Of a stretch of 64,000 nucleotides of DNA, positions 53,807 through 63,253 are shown piece after piece. The translations under genes and the position numbers were made by a program. Numbering within the stretch: the first letter of the stretch is position 1; each line of letters begins with the position of its first letter. The notes beneath the pieces are model-generated. The model did not search any database. It was not told the DNA's origin and saw only the letters and a list, made by a program, of their open reading frames with translations. The DNA is from Streptomyces sp. PR69 (GTDB taxonomy: Bacteria; Actinomycetota; Actinomycetes; Streptomycetales; Streptomycetaceae), in the NCBI RefSeq assembly GCF_026420845.1, contig NZ_JAOWCB010000006.1:206034-270033 (forward strand), read 5' to 3'.

Positions 53807-54243
53807 CGGCGGCTGACTTCAGTAGACGTCAGCAGACACCGGCGAGGGGGCGGCTGACGGCCGCTCGCCTCGGCGCAAACCACTCGAACGCGCGCCCGAC
53901 CCCGCGCGCGGCTGCGCCCCGCGCGCGCTTCGACTGCCCCCGTCAGCCCACGCCGCCGACGCCCCGCCGCCCACCGCGCTTCACAGCGCCCCAAATGTGG
54001 GACAACGACAGTCATTGCCCGGAGTCACGCAGCGTGATACACAGAGTGACGATGGGCCTGCTCGCGCCACATCCTGATCTCGCCATCGCAGGTCAGGGCG
54101 GGTGCAGTCGGTCATACGTGCGGAGATCGGGTAAAGAGACCAGCCAAGTCGGCATACGCGGACGGTTTCATCAGCGAAGATAGAGCCACGGCCCATGCCA
54201 AGGGGCAGGGGCACCGAACAACCCGACAGGGGCGGTGAGTTAC
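53807..54243. other. 437-bp gap before the cmd-type cluster
   Basis: No supported gene. The left part is very GC-rich with CGCGCGC runs. The right part (from about 53990) is AT-richer and probably holds the cluster promoter, for example GATAGA (54177-54182) about 65 bp before the first start. Confidence 0.4.
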
Positions 54244-54552
54244 ATGATCCTGGCAGCCGAAAAGGGCGACATCACCACCATTATCGGAGGAATCGCCCCA
54301 AACTGGGGGCCTTTCGGGAGTCTGGGCAACGAAGCCCGCGTGATGATCGAGGTCGTGATGGCGATCGCCATCCTCCTCTGCCTCGCCATCGCCATCTGGG
54401 GCGCGGCAAAGCAGCGCATCGGAGCGACGGCGCTGCGCGACACCTTCAGCGCGGAACAGGGCAAGGGCCTGATCGTCGCCGGCCTGACCGGCGTCTTCAT
54501 CATCGGATCGCTGGGGACCTTGTTCACCATCGTCTACGGGATGGCTGTCTAA
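54244..54552 (+). CDS. Two-helix membrane protein, VirB2/TrbC-like (cmd cluster gene 1)
   Basis: A 102-residue protein with two hydrophobic helices (EVVMAIAILLCLAIAIWGAA and IVAGLTGVFIIGSLGTLFTI) joined by a basic loop, the topology of VirB2/TrbC pilin subunits. There is no cleavable signal. GTG 54235 is an alternative start. First of six same-strand genes matching the S. coelicolor SCO4126-4131 (cmdABCDEF) cluster, which encodes membrane proteins needed for normal differentiation and antibiotic production. Confidence 0.75.
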   Translation: MILAAEKGDITTIIGGIAPNWGPFGSLGNEARVMIEVVMAIAILLCLAIAIWGAAKQRIGATALRDTFSAEQGKGLIVAGLTGVFIIGSLGTLFTIVYGMAV

Positions 54553-54735
54553 CCACCCGTCAGTCATCGCCGGGCCCGCCGGTCCGGGTCCGGCCACATT
54601 GAGGTTGCGTCCCCTGATGTCGAGTCACCACACCGCACCTGCGCGGAGAGCAGCAAGGCTGCCGTCGTACGACACCCACACGGCGGCTTCGGCGTGCCAC
54701 GCGGAACAGCAGACGACTGAGGGGGCGTACGCACC

Positions 54736-55575
54736 ATGAGCCTCGGCGACGAGCAGGGCTACGGCGGCGAGCAGACCGATCCCCCGCGCCAGACCCGCAC
54801 CCGCCTCCCGAGCGCCCCGGCCCCCGACGTCTACGGCGGCGCCCGCCGACCGTCCCGCAGCTCACGCTCGCTGGTCGCGGTGGTCGGCGTCGTCGTCCTC
54901 CTGATCGCCGCGATCGCCTTCGCCAACCGGGGCGGGGACAGCGACGGCGGCTCCTCCTCCCGCGGCAACTCCGCGGGGGCGGGGCCCACGGCGGCCACGG
55001 GCGTCAAGCCGGTGACGGGGAAGGCCGGAGCCGGGACCATCCCTTCGGGTTACGCCCACGACGAGCAGGGGGCGCAGAGCGCGGCGGCGAACTATGCGGT
55101 GGCGCTGGGCTCTGACGGGATGTTCAACAAGGAGCGCCGACGCCGCATCGTGGAGGCGGTCGCGGACCCCAGCACCCTGGCGGCCCTGCAGTCCGGATTC
55201 GACTCCGACTACTCGGCTGAGTTCCTCGCGCAACTGGGGCTGAAGGCGGACGGCACCGCCCCCGCGGGCACGACGTTCGTCAACCGCACCATCCCCGCAG
55301 GAACCAAGGTCCGGAAGTACACCGAGGACGCAGCCGACGTCGACGTGTGGTGCATGGGCCTGTTCGGCCTCACCGGGGAGAAGTCCACCAAACCGGTGAC
55401 GAGCGGCTGGTTCACCGTAACGGTGCAGCTGAAATGGGACGACTCCGACTGGAAGGTTCTGACGACCAGCCAGAAGACCGGGCCGACCCCGGTCACCGGC
55501 GACAACGCCATCTCCGGGTCGGACGAGATCGCGAACGCGGTCAACGAATTCGGAGGGTTCACGTATGCCCGGTAG
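54736..55575 (+). CDS. Single-pass membrane protein, VirB8/TcpC-like (cmd cluster gene 2)
   Basis: A 279-residue protein. Cytosolic Arg/Pro-rich 45 residues, one helix (SLVAVVGVVVLLIAAIAFAN), a Gly/Ser linker, then an external domain with an NTF2-like pattern (NYAVALGSDGMFNKERRRRI, VDVWCMGLFGLTGEKSTKP, TVTVQLKWDDSDWKVLTTSQ). That matches VirB8/TcpC scaffolds of type IV secretion. It overlaps the next gene by 11 bp. Confidence 0.75.
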   Translation: MSLGDEQGYGGEQTDPPRQTRTRLPSAPAPDVYGGARRPSRSSRSLVAVVGVVVLLIAAIAFANRGGDSDGGSSSRGNSAGAGPTAATGVKPVTGKAGAGTIPSGYAHDEQGAQSAAANYAVALGSDGMFNKERRRRIVEAVADPSTLAALQSGFDSDYSAEFLAQLGLKADGTAPAGTTFVNRTIPAGTKVRKYTEDAADVDVWCMGLFGLTGEKSTKPVTSGWFTVTVQLKWDDSDWKVLTTSQKTGPTPVTGDNAISGSDEIANAVNEFGGFTYAR

Positions 55576-56989
55576 CCCTCGCCGCGCCCGCACCGTGCTC
55601 GCCGCTCTGGTGGCGATCCACTCCACGGTGTTCCTGTACGCGGCGCGCTCCGCAGCAGAGCCGACACCCACCCCCACGCCTACCCCGACTCCCAGCCCCA
55701 GTGAGAGCGACGACCCCTGCGCGCTCATCGCCGGCCCCGCCCGCGACTACTGCGAAAACGGCGAAGGCGCCGGCAGCGGCTCGCGCACCGGCGGGGTCAG
55801 CGACCCCGCCGACGCCCTCGACCCGCTGTCCTCGCTCGCCCGCGGCTGCGCCGACGCCGCCGCCTGGACCGTCGACACGCTCTCCAAGGCGGTGAAGTCC
55901 ACGGCCACCGTGGACTTCACCAACACCACCTTCCTGGCCCAGTACGCCATCGTCTTCGCCGCCGCCACCGTCCTCACCCTCGTGCTCTGGCTCCTCGCCG
56001 TCGCCAAGCGCGCCATCCGCGGCGTCCCCCTCACCACCGCCATCTCCGAGGCCGTCGGCTTCCTCTGGCTCACCGTCCTCGCCTGCGCCTTCACCCCGCT
56101 GATCCTCTACACCATCGTCTCCGCCACCGACGGCGTCACCGAAGTCATCGCGGGCGGCAGCAGCGGCCAGACGGACATGTTCTTCGGGAACTTCTCGGCC
56201 GCGCTCACCAAGGGCACGGACATCGGCGGCGGGCCGATCATGCTGATCGTCGTCTCGCTGGTCACGATCCTCGCCGCCGGCGTGCTGTATCTGGAACTGT
56301 TCATCCGGGCGGTGCTCCTGTACGTCGGCGCGCTGCTGGGCGTCGTCGTCTACTCGGGGCTCGTCGACAAGAACATGTGGGGGCACGTCCGCCGCTGGGC
56401 GGGGATCATGATCGCGGTGATCCTGGTCAAGCCGATCATCGTCATTGTGCTGGGCCTCGCCGGAGCGCTCGCCTCCGAAGGCGGCCCCGACTCCTTCTCG
56501 GCCGTGGTCTCCGGGCTCGCGATCATCATCCTGGCCATCTTCGCGTCCGTGATGATCTACCGCTTCGTGCCGGGCTTCGGCGACGAGATCGTGTCCTCCC
56601 GCAACAACCGCCTCCAGAACAGCGCCGAGAACGCCGCGGCCGCCGTCATCAGCTCCCCCGCCGCTCTCGTCTCGCAGGGCATCAAGACTCACAGCGCCCG
56701 CGGCAACCCCTCAGGTGACGGCTCCGGCGGCGCGGGCAGCGGCGCGGCCCGCCCCGCCAACCCCGTCAGCGGCGGCGTCGCCGCCCACAGCTCCCGCGGC
56801 GGCTCAGCGGCAACGGCCGCGCCCCCGCCCCGTAACGCGGGGGCAGGCCCGTCCGGCGGCACCCCGCACACCAGCCGCAGCACCAGCGGCTCAGGCACGC
56901 ACGGCACACACGGCACACGCGGCGCACACGGCGCCGGAAGCACGACAGGCACAGGCACCGGCACAGGCACAGGAGGTGGAGGGCGTTGA
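55565..56989 (+). CDS. Polytopic membrane protein, VirB6/TrbL-like (cmd cluster gene 3)
   Basis: A 474-residue protein. Signal-like N-terminus, then a Thr-Pro repeat and a short Cys-bearing segment (DPCALIAGPARDYCENGEG). About six helices follow (YAIVFAAATVLTLVLWLLAV; FITVVVSL-like LIVVSLVTILAAGVLYLELF), then a ~120-residue Gly/Ser/Thr tail. The layout is that of VirB6/TrbL channel proteins. Its stop overlaps the next start as TTGA. Confidence 0.85.
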   Translation: MPGSPRRARTVLAALVAIHSTVFLYAARSAAEPTPTPTPTPTPSPSESDDPCALIAGPARDYCENGEGAGSGSRTGGVSDPADALDPLSSLARGCADAAAWTVDTLSKAVKSTATVDFTNTTFLAQYAIVFAAATVLTLVLWLLAVAKRAIRGVPLTTAISEAVGFLWLTVLACAFTPLILYTIVSATDGVTEVIAGGSSGQTDMFFGNFSAALTKGTDIGGGPIMLIVVSLVTILAAGVLYLELFIRAVLLYVGALLGVVVYSGLVDKNMWGHVRRWAGIMIAVILVKPIIVIVLGLAGALASEGGPDSFSAVVSGLAIIILAIFASVMIYRFVPGFGDEIVSSRNNRLQNSAENAAAAVISSPAALVSQGIKTHSARGNPSGDGSGGAGSGAARPANPVSGGVAAHSSRGGSAATAAPPPRNAGAGPSGGTPHTSRSTSGSGTHGTHGTRGAHGAGSTTGTGTGTGTGGGGR

Positions 56990-58542
56990 CGACCCAGTCC
57001 CAACCCATCACGCCCCGCCGTACGTATCTCATCGGCCGCTCCCGGCCGAACGCGATCATCGGCAAGAACCGCGAGACCGGCGAGATCGCCCTGATCATCG
57101 CCGGCGCGTTCCTCGGCATGATGAGCGGACTGCTGGTCCCCTTCCTCTCCCTGCGCATCGTGCTGCTGATGGGCTTTCCGCTGCTCGCCCTGGCCGCCGT
57201 GTACGTCCCCTTCAAGGGCCGCACCTTCTACAAGTGGTTTGAGATCAGCCGCAGCTACCGCCGCACCGTCCGCAGCGGCGTCGCCGTCTACCGCTCCGCC
57301 GCCGCCGAGGCCGGCACCCGCTTCGACGGCCGCGAGGTCGAGGTCGGACCGCCCCCCGGCATCGGCCGGATCAACTGGCTCGCCGCCCCCTTCGGGCCCG
57401 ACGAGATCGCCGTACTCCTCCACGCCGACCGCCGCACCGTCACCGCCGCCATCGAGATCGAGGGCCCGGGCGTCGGACTGCGCGACAGCGAGGACCAGGA
57501 AGCCCTGGTGGACCGTTTCGGCACGCTCCTCAAGCATGTCGCCAACGGCGACGGCTTCGTCACCCGCCTCCAGATGCTGGCCCGCACCCTCCCCGCCGAC
57601 CCCGACGCCCACGCCAAGGACGTCGCCCAGCGCGGCAACGCCCACGCCCCGGCCTGGCTGCGCGACTCGTACGACCAGCTCCAGTCGATGGTCTCCACCT
57701 CCAGCGAGCAGCACCGCGCCTATCTCGTCGCCTGTATGCACTACACCCGCGAGCTGGCCGCCGAGGCGAACGCCATGGCCCGCGCCGCCCGCCAGGCCAC
57801 CGGCGCCCGCAAGCTCGACAAGGACGCCGGCCTCGCCGTCGTCATGGCCCGCGAGCTGACCGACATCTGCGCCCGGCTCGCCGAGGCCGACATCCGCGTA
57901 CGCCAGCCGCTCGGCCAGAGCCGCCTCGCCTCCCTCGTGCACTCCATGTACGACCCCGACCACCCCATCGACCACATCCAGGCCATGACCCGGCGCAACG
58001 CCTGGCCCGCCGAACTCGACGCCATGGAGCCCACCTACCTCCAGGCCAAGACCCGCGAGTCCGCCACCCGCGCCCCCTGGTGCCACGCCACCGCCTGGAT
58101 CAAGGAGTGGCCGCTCACGCCCGTCGGCGTCAACTTCCTCGCCCCGCTGCTCGTCCACACCCCCGACGTCATCCGCACGGTCGCCGTCTGCATGGACCTG
58201 GAGCCCACCGAGGTCGCCATCGAGCGCATGCTCACCGAGAAGACCAACGACGAGGCGGACGCCAGCCGCGCCGCCAAGCTGAACCGCACCGTCGACCCAC
58301 GCGACATCGCCGCACACGGCCGGCTCGACCAGCGGGGTGAAGATCTCGCGAGCGGCGCGGCGGGCGTCAACCTCGTCGGGTACATCACCGTGTCGGCGCG
58401 CTCCCCCGAGGCCCTGGCCAAGGACAAGCGCACGATCAGGGCCTCAGCCGGCAAGTCCTACCTCAAGCTGGAGTGGTGCGACCGCGAGCACCACCGGGCC
58501 TTTGTGAACACGCTGCCGTTCGCGACCGGCATCCGCCGATAG
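56986..58542 (+). CDS. SCO6880-type protein: VirB3/PrgI-like plus VirB4 N-domain-like (cmd gene 4)
   Basis: A 518-residue protein starting at a TTG (after GGAGGTGGAGGG) coupled to the preceding stop. Two helices near the start (IALIIAGAFLGMMSGLLVPF and IVLLMGFPLLALAAVYVPF) look like VirB3/PrgI. The long cytosolic part (AAIEIEGPGVGLRDSEDQEA, DRFGTLLKHVANGDGFVTRL) resembles the N-terminal half of VirB4. No Walker motifs. The ATPase half appears to be the separate next gene, so VirB4 function is split in two. Confidence 0.8.
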   Translation: MTTQSQPITPRRTYLIGRSRPNAIIGKNRETGEIALIIAGAFLGMMSGLLVPFLSLRIVLLMGFPLLALAAVYVPFKGRTFYKWFEISRSYRRTVRSGVAVYRSAAAEAGTRFDGREVEVGPPPGIGRINWLAAPFGPDEIAVLLHADRRTVTAAIEIEGPGVGLRDSEDQEALVDRFGTLLKHVANGDGFVTRLQMLARTLPADPDAHAKDVAQRGNAHAPAWLRDSYDQLQSMVSTSSEQHRAYLVACMHYTRELAAEANAMARAARQATGARKLDKDAGLAVVMARELTDICARLAEADIRVRQPLGQSRLASLVHSMYDPDHPIDHIQAMTRRNAWPAELDAMEPTYLQAKTRESATRAPWCHATAWIKEWPLTPVGVNFLAPLLVHTPDVIRTVAVCMDLEPTEVAIERMLTEKTNDEADASRAAKLNRTVDPRDIAAHGRLDQRGEDLASGAAGVNLVGYITVSARSPEALAKDKRTIRASAGKSYLKLEWCDREHHRAFVNTLPFATGIRR

Positions 58543-58552
58543 GGGCCCAGCC

Positions 58553-60013
58553 ATGCGAGATCCGCTGTCCGTCCTCACCGACGCCTTCACCTCCTTCGTC
58601 TTCGGGAAGGTGGAGACGACCCGCCCGCCCGTCCGCACCTCCACCGGCCAGGCCCAGGCCGTATATCTGCCCACCGCGGCCCCCGGACTCGGTGACTCCG
58701 GCGTGATCATCGGCCGTGAGGTCTACAGCGGCAAGGGCTATGTGTACGACCCCTTCCAGCTGTACGGGCAGCAGCTCCCCGCCCCCCACTGGCTGGTCCT
58801 CGGCGAGTCCGGCAACGGCAAGTCGGCGCTGGAGAAGACCTACGTCCTGCGTCAGCTCCGGTTCCGCGACCGCCAGGTCGTCGTCCTCGACGCCCAGGGC
58901 GAGGACGGCGTCGGCGAATGGAACCTCATCGCCCAGCAGCTGGGGATAACTCCCATCCGACTGGACCCGATGACCGCGCTCGACGGCGGCATCCGGCTCA
59001 ACCCCCTCGACCCGGCGATCACCACCACGGGCCAGCTCGCCCTGCTCCGTACGATCATCGAGGTCGCGATGGGCCACGGCCTCGACGAGCGCGCCGGCTT
59101 CGCGCTCAAGGTCGCGCACGCCTACGTCAACGCCACCATCACCGGCCGCCAGCCCGTGCTGACGGACATCGTCGAACAGCTCCGCCACCCCGAGCCGGAG
59201 TCCGCGGAGGCGATGAACGTCGACATAGACGATGTACGGGCCTGGGGGCTCGACGTCGCCCTCGTCCTCGACCGGCTCGTCGACGGCGATCTGCGCGGCA
59301 TGTTCGACGGCCCGACGACCGTCGGCATCGACCTCGACGCCCCGCTGATCGTCTTCGACCTCTCCCATATCGACCGCAACTCCATCGCCATGCCCATCCT
59401 CATGGCCATCGTCGGAGTCTGGCTGGAGCACACCTGGATCCGCCCCGACCGGAAGAAGCGCATCTTCCTGGTCGAGGAGGCCTGGCACATCATCAACAGC
59501 CCCTTCGTCGCCCAGCTCTTCCAGCGGCTCCTCAAGTTCGGGCGACGCCTCGGGCTGTCCTTCGTCGCCGTCGTCCACCATCTGTCGGACGTCGTCGACG
59601 GCGCGGCGGCCCGCGAAGCCGCCGCGATCCTCAAGATGGCCTCCACCAGGACCGTCTACGCCCAGAAGGCCGACGAGGCGCGCGCGACCGGCCGGGTCCT
59701 CGGCCTGCCCCGCTGGGCGGTCGAGATCATCCCGACCCTCACCCCGGGCATCGCCGTCTGGGACGTCAACGGCAATGTGCAGGTCGTCAAGCACCTGGTG
59801 ACGGAGGCCGAACGGCCGATCGTCTTCACCGACCGCGCGATGACCGAATCCTCCGCATCATCCGCATCCTCCGCATCCGCCCTATCCGCCTCGGAGGGCC
59901 GCTCACTGCCCGAAGACGTCCAGGCCGCCGAATGGGAGGCAGAGCGTCGCGCGGCCCTCATCGAGCAGCAGCAGCTGGAGCTGGACGAGTCCTCGGAATC
60001 AACGGTGGCGTGA
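58553..60013 (+). CDS. VirB4/TraC-like ATPase (cmd cluster gene 5)
   Basis: A 486-residue ATPase. Walker A GESGNGKSALEKT with Lys90; Walker B RIFLVEEAWHII with Glu308/309; HerA/FtsK-type helicase core between. No membrane segment. A Ser/Ala-rich linker and acidic tail end the chain. It probably powers the cluster's secretion-like apparatus; the S. coelicolor homologue is annotated as an ATP/GTP-binding protein. One base separates its stop from the next start region. Confidence 0.9.
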   Translation: MRDPLSVLTDAFTSFVFGKVETTRPPVRTSTGQAQAVYLPTAAPGLGDSGVIIGREVYSGKGYVYDPFQLYGQQLPAPHWLVLGESGNGKSALEKTYVLRQLRFRDRQVVVLDAQGEDGVGEWNLIAQQLGITPIRLDPMTALDGGIRLNPLDPAITTTGQLALLRTIIEVAMGHGLDERAGFALKVAHAYVNATITGRQPVLTDIVEQLRHPEPESAEAMNVDIDDVRAWGLDVALVLDRLVDGDLRGMFDGPTTVGIDLDAPLIVFDLSHIDRNSIAMPILMAIVGVWLEHTWIRPDRKKRIFLVEEAWHIINSPFVAQLFQRLLKFGRRLGLSFVAVVHHLSDVVDGAAAREAAAILKMASTRTVYAQKADEARATGRVLGLPRWAVEIIPTLTPGIAVWDVNGNVQVVKHLVTEAERPIVFTDRAMTESSASSASSASALSASEGRSLPEDVQAAEWEAERRAALIEQQQLELDESSESTVA

Positions 60014-60014
60014 T

Positions 60015-61622
60015 ATGCCCGACCGGTACGACGACTACGAAGCGCGGCGCGCTGGCCACGCACGCCCCGGCGAACGCGGCGTCCCCGACGGCCTGCTGGT
60101 GGGCCTGCTCGGCTTTCTCCTCGGCCTGACACTGCTGGTGTGGACGGCAACGGGCCTGGCGGGCCTGCTCGCGCACGGCGCCTGGCCGAGCGGGGTCGCC
60201 TTCACCCGTACGCCGCTGGCAATGCGCGCCCTGGCCTCCGACCCGCGCGACCTGCCCGCCGCCTGGCCGGACACCCCGCCGGAGCAGCTCTCGGGCCACG
60301 GGCTGTTCTGGGGGCTGGCCATCGGCGAGTTGCTGGTGCTGACAGTCCTGTCCGTCTTCGTCCTGGGAACGACGGCGCGCTGGCGGGCGGTCCGCGAGGC
60401 GAGGAAGGGGAAGCTGTACGAGCGGGAGGCGTACGGGGGTCGTGAGGCGTACGAGACCAAGCCCGCGGCCAAGCCCGCGCCCGAGGCCGCCCCCAAGGCT
60501 GTCCCCGAGGCCACCTCGACCAGCGCGACCAGCACGACCAGCACGGGCGTCTCCGCAGCACCGCCGCCGGCAGCTGTCGCACCGCCCAGCCCGGCCCCCG
60601 TGGGCCAGCCCGATCAGCCCGTTCAGATGGCAGCCCCAGCCGACCGGGCAACACCCCCGTCCCCCACACCGTCCTCGCGCCCCACCGTCCCGTCGCCCCG
60701 CACCCCCCGCGTCCTCTACGGCGACCCCGCCACCCGCCGCCCGGCCACCGTCCAGGCAGTCCTGGACGCGGACGGCCCGGCCCTCGTCGTCACCTCGGAC
60801 GCCACCGTCTGGTCGGAGACGAAGGACACGCGCTCCAAGCTCGGCCCCGTCCTGGTCTACGACCCCGGGCACCTGTGCGACACACCCGCCCGGCTCCACT
60901 GGTCGCCCACGGCACACTGCGAGGACGCCGACACGGCCACGGCCCGCGCCGCCGCGCTCCTCGCCCCCGTACGCCCGCACGCCCTCCTCGACGCCACCAT
61001 GGCGGACACGGCCCAGACGCTGCTGCGCTGCTGGCTGCATGCCGCCGCCATGGACGGCCGCCCGTTCAAGCAGGTGCATCGCTGGGCACAGGGCGGCGGC
61101 GCCCAGGAGGCCGTACGCATCCTCCGCACCCACCCCAAGGCCGCCGCCGGTCTCGCGGGACTGCTGGAGTCGGCGCTCATCGCGCACCCCGAACGCCGCG
61201 ATGTGGCACAGCAGCTGACGACCCGTGCGCTGTCCGCGCTCTCCTCGATCCACATCCGTGACGCGTGCACCGGGAATCGGCCCGATTCGCTTTCCTTGGA
61301 ATCATTCATAAACGAAGGGGGCACGCTTTATGTGGTGGGTGAACCGATTGAGGATCCCCGCACCCACCCCGGTGCCATGCCGCTGCTCACGGCACTCGCC
61401 TCAAGCGTGGTCGAGCACGGCCGCCGCGTGGCCGCACGGTCATCCGCCGGCCGGCTCGACCCACCACTGTCGCTCATCCTCGACGACGTCGCGGCGGTGG
61501 CTCCGCTTCCCCATCTCCCGGAGCTGCTGGCCTCAGGTCAGGACCAGGGCCTGCCGACCCTGGTCCTGCTCCGCTCCCCCGAACAGGCCCGCGCCCGCTG
61601 GCCGGAGCCGCTCCCGCAGTGA
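60015..61622 (+). CDS. VirD4/TraG-like membrane protein without Walker A (cmd cluster gene 6)
   Basis: A 535-residue protein. Two helices (about 28-48, LLVGLLGFLLGLTLLVWTAT; about 95-118), a Pro/Ala linker, then a cytosolic domain with the order of type IV coupling proteins. That order includes ALVVTSDATVWSETKDTRSK at the normal P-loop position, LGPVLVYDPG, then FINEGGTLYVVGEP and a TraM-recognition-like region (SLILDDVAAVAPLPHLPELL). The P-loop GxxGxGKT is absent, so it cannot be a standard ATPase and is perhaps a receptor or scaffold. Confidence 0.85.
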   Translation: MPDRYDDYEARRAGHARPGERGVPDGLLVGLLGFLLGLTLLVWTATGLAGLLAHGAWPSGVAFTRTPLAMRALASDPRDLPAAWPDTPPEQLSGHGLFWGLAIGELLVLTVLSVFVLGTTARWRAVREARKGKLYEREAYGGREAYETKPAAKPAPEAAPKAVPEATSTSATSTTSTGVSAAPPPAAVAPPSPAPVGQPDQPVQMAAPADRATPPSPTPSSRPTVPSPRTPRVLYGDPATRRPATVQAVLDADGPALVVTSDATVWSETKDTRSKLGPVLVYDPGHLCDTPARLHWSPTAHCEDADTATARAAALLAPVRPHALLDATMADTAQTLLRCWLHAAAMDGRPFKQVHRWAQGGGAQEAVRILRTHPKAAAGLAGLLESALIAHPERRDVAQQLTTRALSALSSIHIRDACTGNRPDSLSLESFINEGGTLYVVGEPIEDPRTHPGAMPLLTALASSVVEHGRRVAARSSAGRLDPPLSLILDDVAAVAPLPHLPELLASGQDQGLPTLVLLRSPEQARARWPEPLPQ

Positions 61623-61722
61623 TGGGACCGGTGAAGCATCCCAGCTGCGCCGAACAGCACTTTCACGTTCCCGTCGGCAACAGCGCGACGGCCCCCGGTG
61701 AATCCGAGGGCCGTTCCGCGTA

Positions 61723-61749
61723 CCGTTCTGAGTGCCTATGTCAGAACGG
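61723..61749 (+). promoter_or_regulatory. Perfect inverted repeat operator before HTH regulator
   Basis: CCGTTCTGA (61723-61731), 9-bp spacer, TCAGAACGG (61741-61749), ending 8 bp before ATG 61758 and covering its ribosome site. The same GCGTACCGTTCTGAGTG context occurs at 11234-11250 before the related regulator. Likely the site of autorepression, possibly cross-regulated. Confidence 0.7.
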
Positions 61750-61757
61750 AGTTCAGC

Positions 61758-62963
61758 ATGGCACACCCTGCTGACGAGCACACCGGCGCGCGAATCGCCG
61801 ACTATCGCAAGCTACGACAGTTGACGCAGACCGCCCTCGCCGAGCGGGCGTTCCTCTCCCGCAGCTGCATCGCCAAGGTCGAGAGCGGCCTGGCGCCGGC
61901 CACCCCGGCGGTCGTCGCCGCCGTCGCCAGAGTCCTCCAGGTGGACGTCGCCGTCCTCAACGGGCAGCCCTACATCTCGGAGCTGAGACAGGACCATTTG
62001 GACCGGCTCATCGCTCCGCTGTCCGATGCGCTGGACATGTACGACCTGGGCCCGGACCCGGACATCACGCCCCGCCCGATGAGCCAGATAGCAGCCGAGG
62101 TCGACGCTCTGTGCGCCCGCACGTGCGCCACCCAGTACAAGGGGGTCGGGGAGGATCTGCCCGGGCTGCTCGCCGAGTTGACCACAGCGCTGAGTGTCCT
62201 GCCGACCGGAGTGGACCGGCAGCAGGCCGCGACCTGCCTGTCCTGGTGCTACTGGGTGGCGTACGAGTTCGCCTACCGGCTCGGCTATCACACGCTAGCC
62301 TCCATCGCGCTGGAGCGCATGGGATGGATGGCCGAGCAAGCACAGGACCCCCTGCTGCTGGCGGTCCGGCTGGCGAAGCGCTCCAGCATGCTGCTGCGCC
62401 GCGGGGACAACCGCATGTCGCTGAAGGTCATCGAGCGCGGGCACAAGCTCGTCGAGCAGCACGACGACCCCCAGTCGGTCGAGGCTCGTGTGGTGTCGGG
62501 AAGCCTGCACCTGGCCGCGGCCATCGCGGCCGCGCAGGCGAAGAACGAAGACACCGTCAGCGGATACATGGAACTGGCCAAGAAGACCGCGAAGGGGATC
62601 GGCCGTGACGTGCCGCGCGTCTACTGGTCCTCGTTCGGCACCACCAACGTCAAGCACTTCGAGGTGGCGACGCTCGTCGAGCTGGGGCAGCTCGGTGAGG
62701 CCGTGAAGAAGGCTAGGACGCTGCGCTTTCCCAGCGAGCATCCGAAGATGCGGGTGGGCCGGTACCACATCGAGATGGCCAGAGCATACGCCCAGATGGG
62801 CCGCACAGAGGCCTCACTCAAGGCGCTGGCAACGGCTCGTGAGGTCGCGCCGCAGCAGGCCCGGTATCACCCGCTGATGAGGGAGACCATCGGGGCGCTG
62901 GTACGGCGTCAGCGGATATCGACGCAAGGCTTGTCGTCGCTCGCCGCCTGGGTCGGCATGTAG
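61758..62963 (+). CDS. XRE-type HTH regulator with TPR-like domain
   Basis: A 401-residue protein. Helix-turn-helix at about 11-60 (ARIADYRKLRQLTQTALAER, LSRSCIAKVESGLAPATPAV), then TPR-like helices to the end (KHFEVATLVELGQLGEAVKK, ARAYAQMGRTEASLKALATA). Same plan and length as the regulator at 11277. ATG 61758 follows CGGAG inside the inverted repeat. Two small genes follow downstream. Confidence 0.9.
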   Translation: MAHPADEHTGARIADYRKLRQLTQTALAERAFLSRSCIAKVESGLAPATPAVVAAVARVLQVDVAVLNGQPYISELRQDHLDRLIAPLSDALDMYDLGPDPDITPRPMSQIAAEVDALCARTCATQYKGVGEDLPGLLAELTTALSVLPTGVDRQQAATCLSWCYWVAYEFAYRLGYHTLASIALERMGWMAEQAQDPLLLAVRLAKRSSMLLRRGDNRMSLKVIERGHKLVEQHDDPQSVEARVVSGSLHLAAAIAAAQAKNEDTVSGYMELAKKTAKGIGRDVPRVYWSSFGTTNVKHFEVATLVELGQLGEAVKKARTLRFPSEHPKMRVGRYHIEMARAYAQMGRTEASLKALATAREVAPQQARYHPLMRETIGALVRRQRISTQGLSSLAAWVGM

Positions 62964-63066
62964 CAGGACGCGAAGGGGCCGGTTGTTCAAAATCCGGGAA
63001 CACCGAGGGGCGCAAGGACAGGCAGTGTGACGGTACCCACACCGTCTGCGCATGGAGCCGATCACC

Positions 63067-63253
63067 ATGACCTTCTACGCCCCACTCCCGGTGCGCTTCC
63101 TCCCACTGGGCCCGGCCCCAGAGCCCGCACCCGGCTGCGGCGTATGCGCCGCGCTCGACAAGGAGCGCGGCGCGGCGCTCGCCGCCGAGTGCCATGCGAA
63201 AGCCGCCCGCTGCAACGCAGCTTCGCAACCACCCCCACATCCCAGGGCACTGC
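63067..63253 (+). pseudogene. Small Cys-containing gene, frameshifted
   Basis: ATG 63067 (GGAG 9 nt before) encodes MTFYAPLPVRFLPLG..., with CGVCAALDKERGAALAAECH to about 63216. After CNA the expected continuation (QLRNHPHIPGH) is found only in another frame. So about one base is lost or gained near 63215-63222. I recall related Streptomyces small proteins that share the CGVCAALDxER core and end near RNHPH. Confidence 0.5.
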
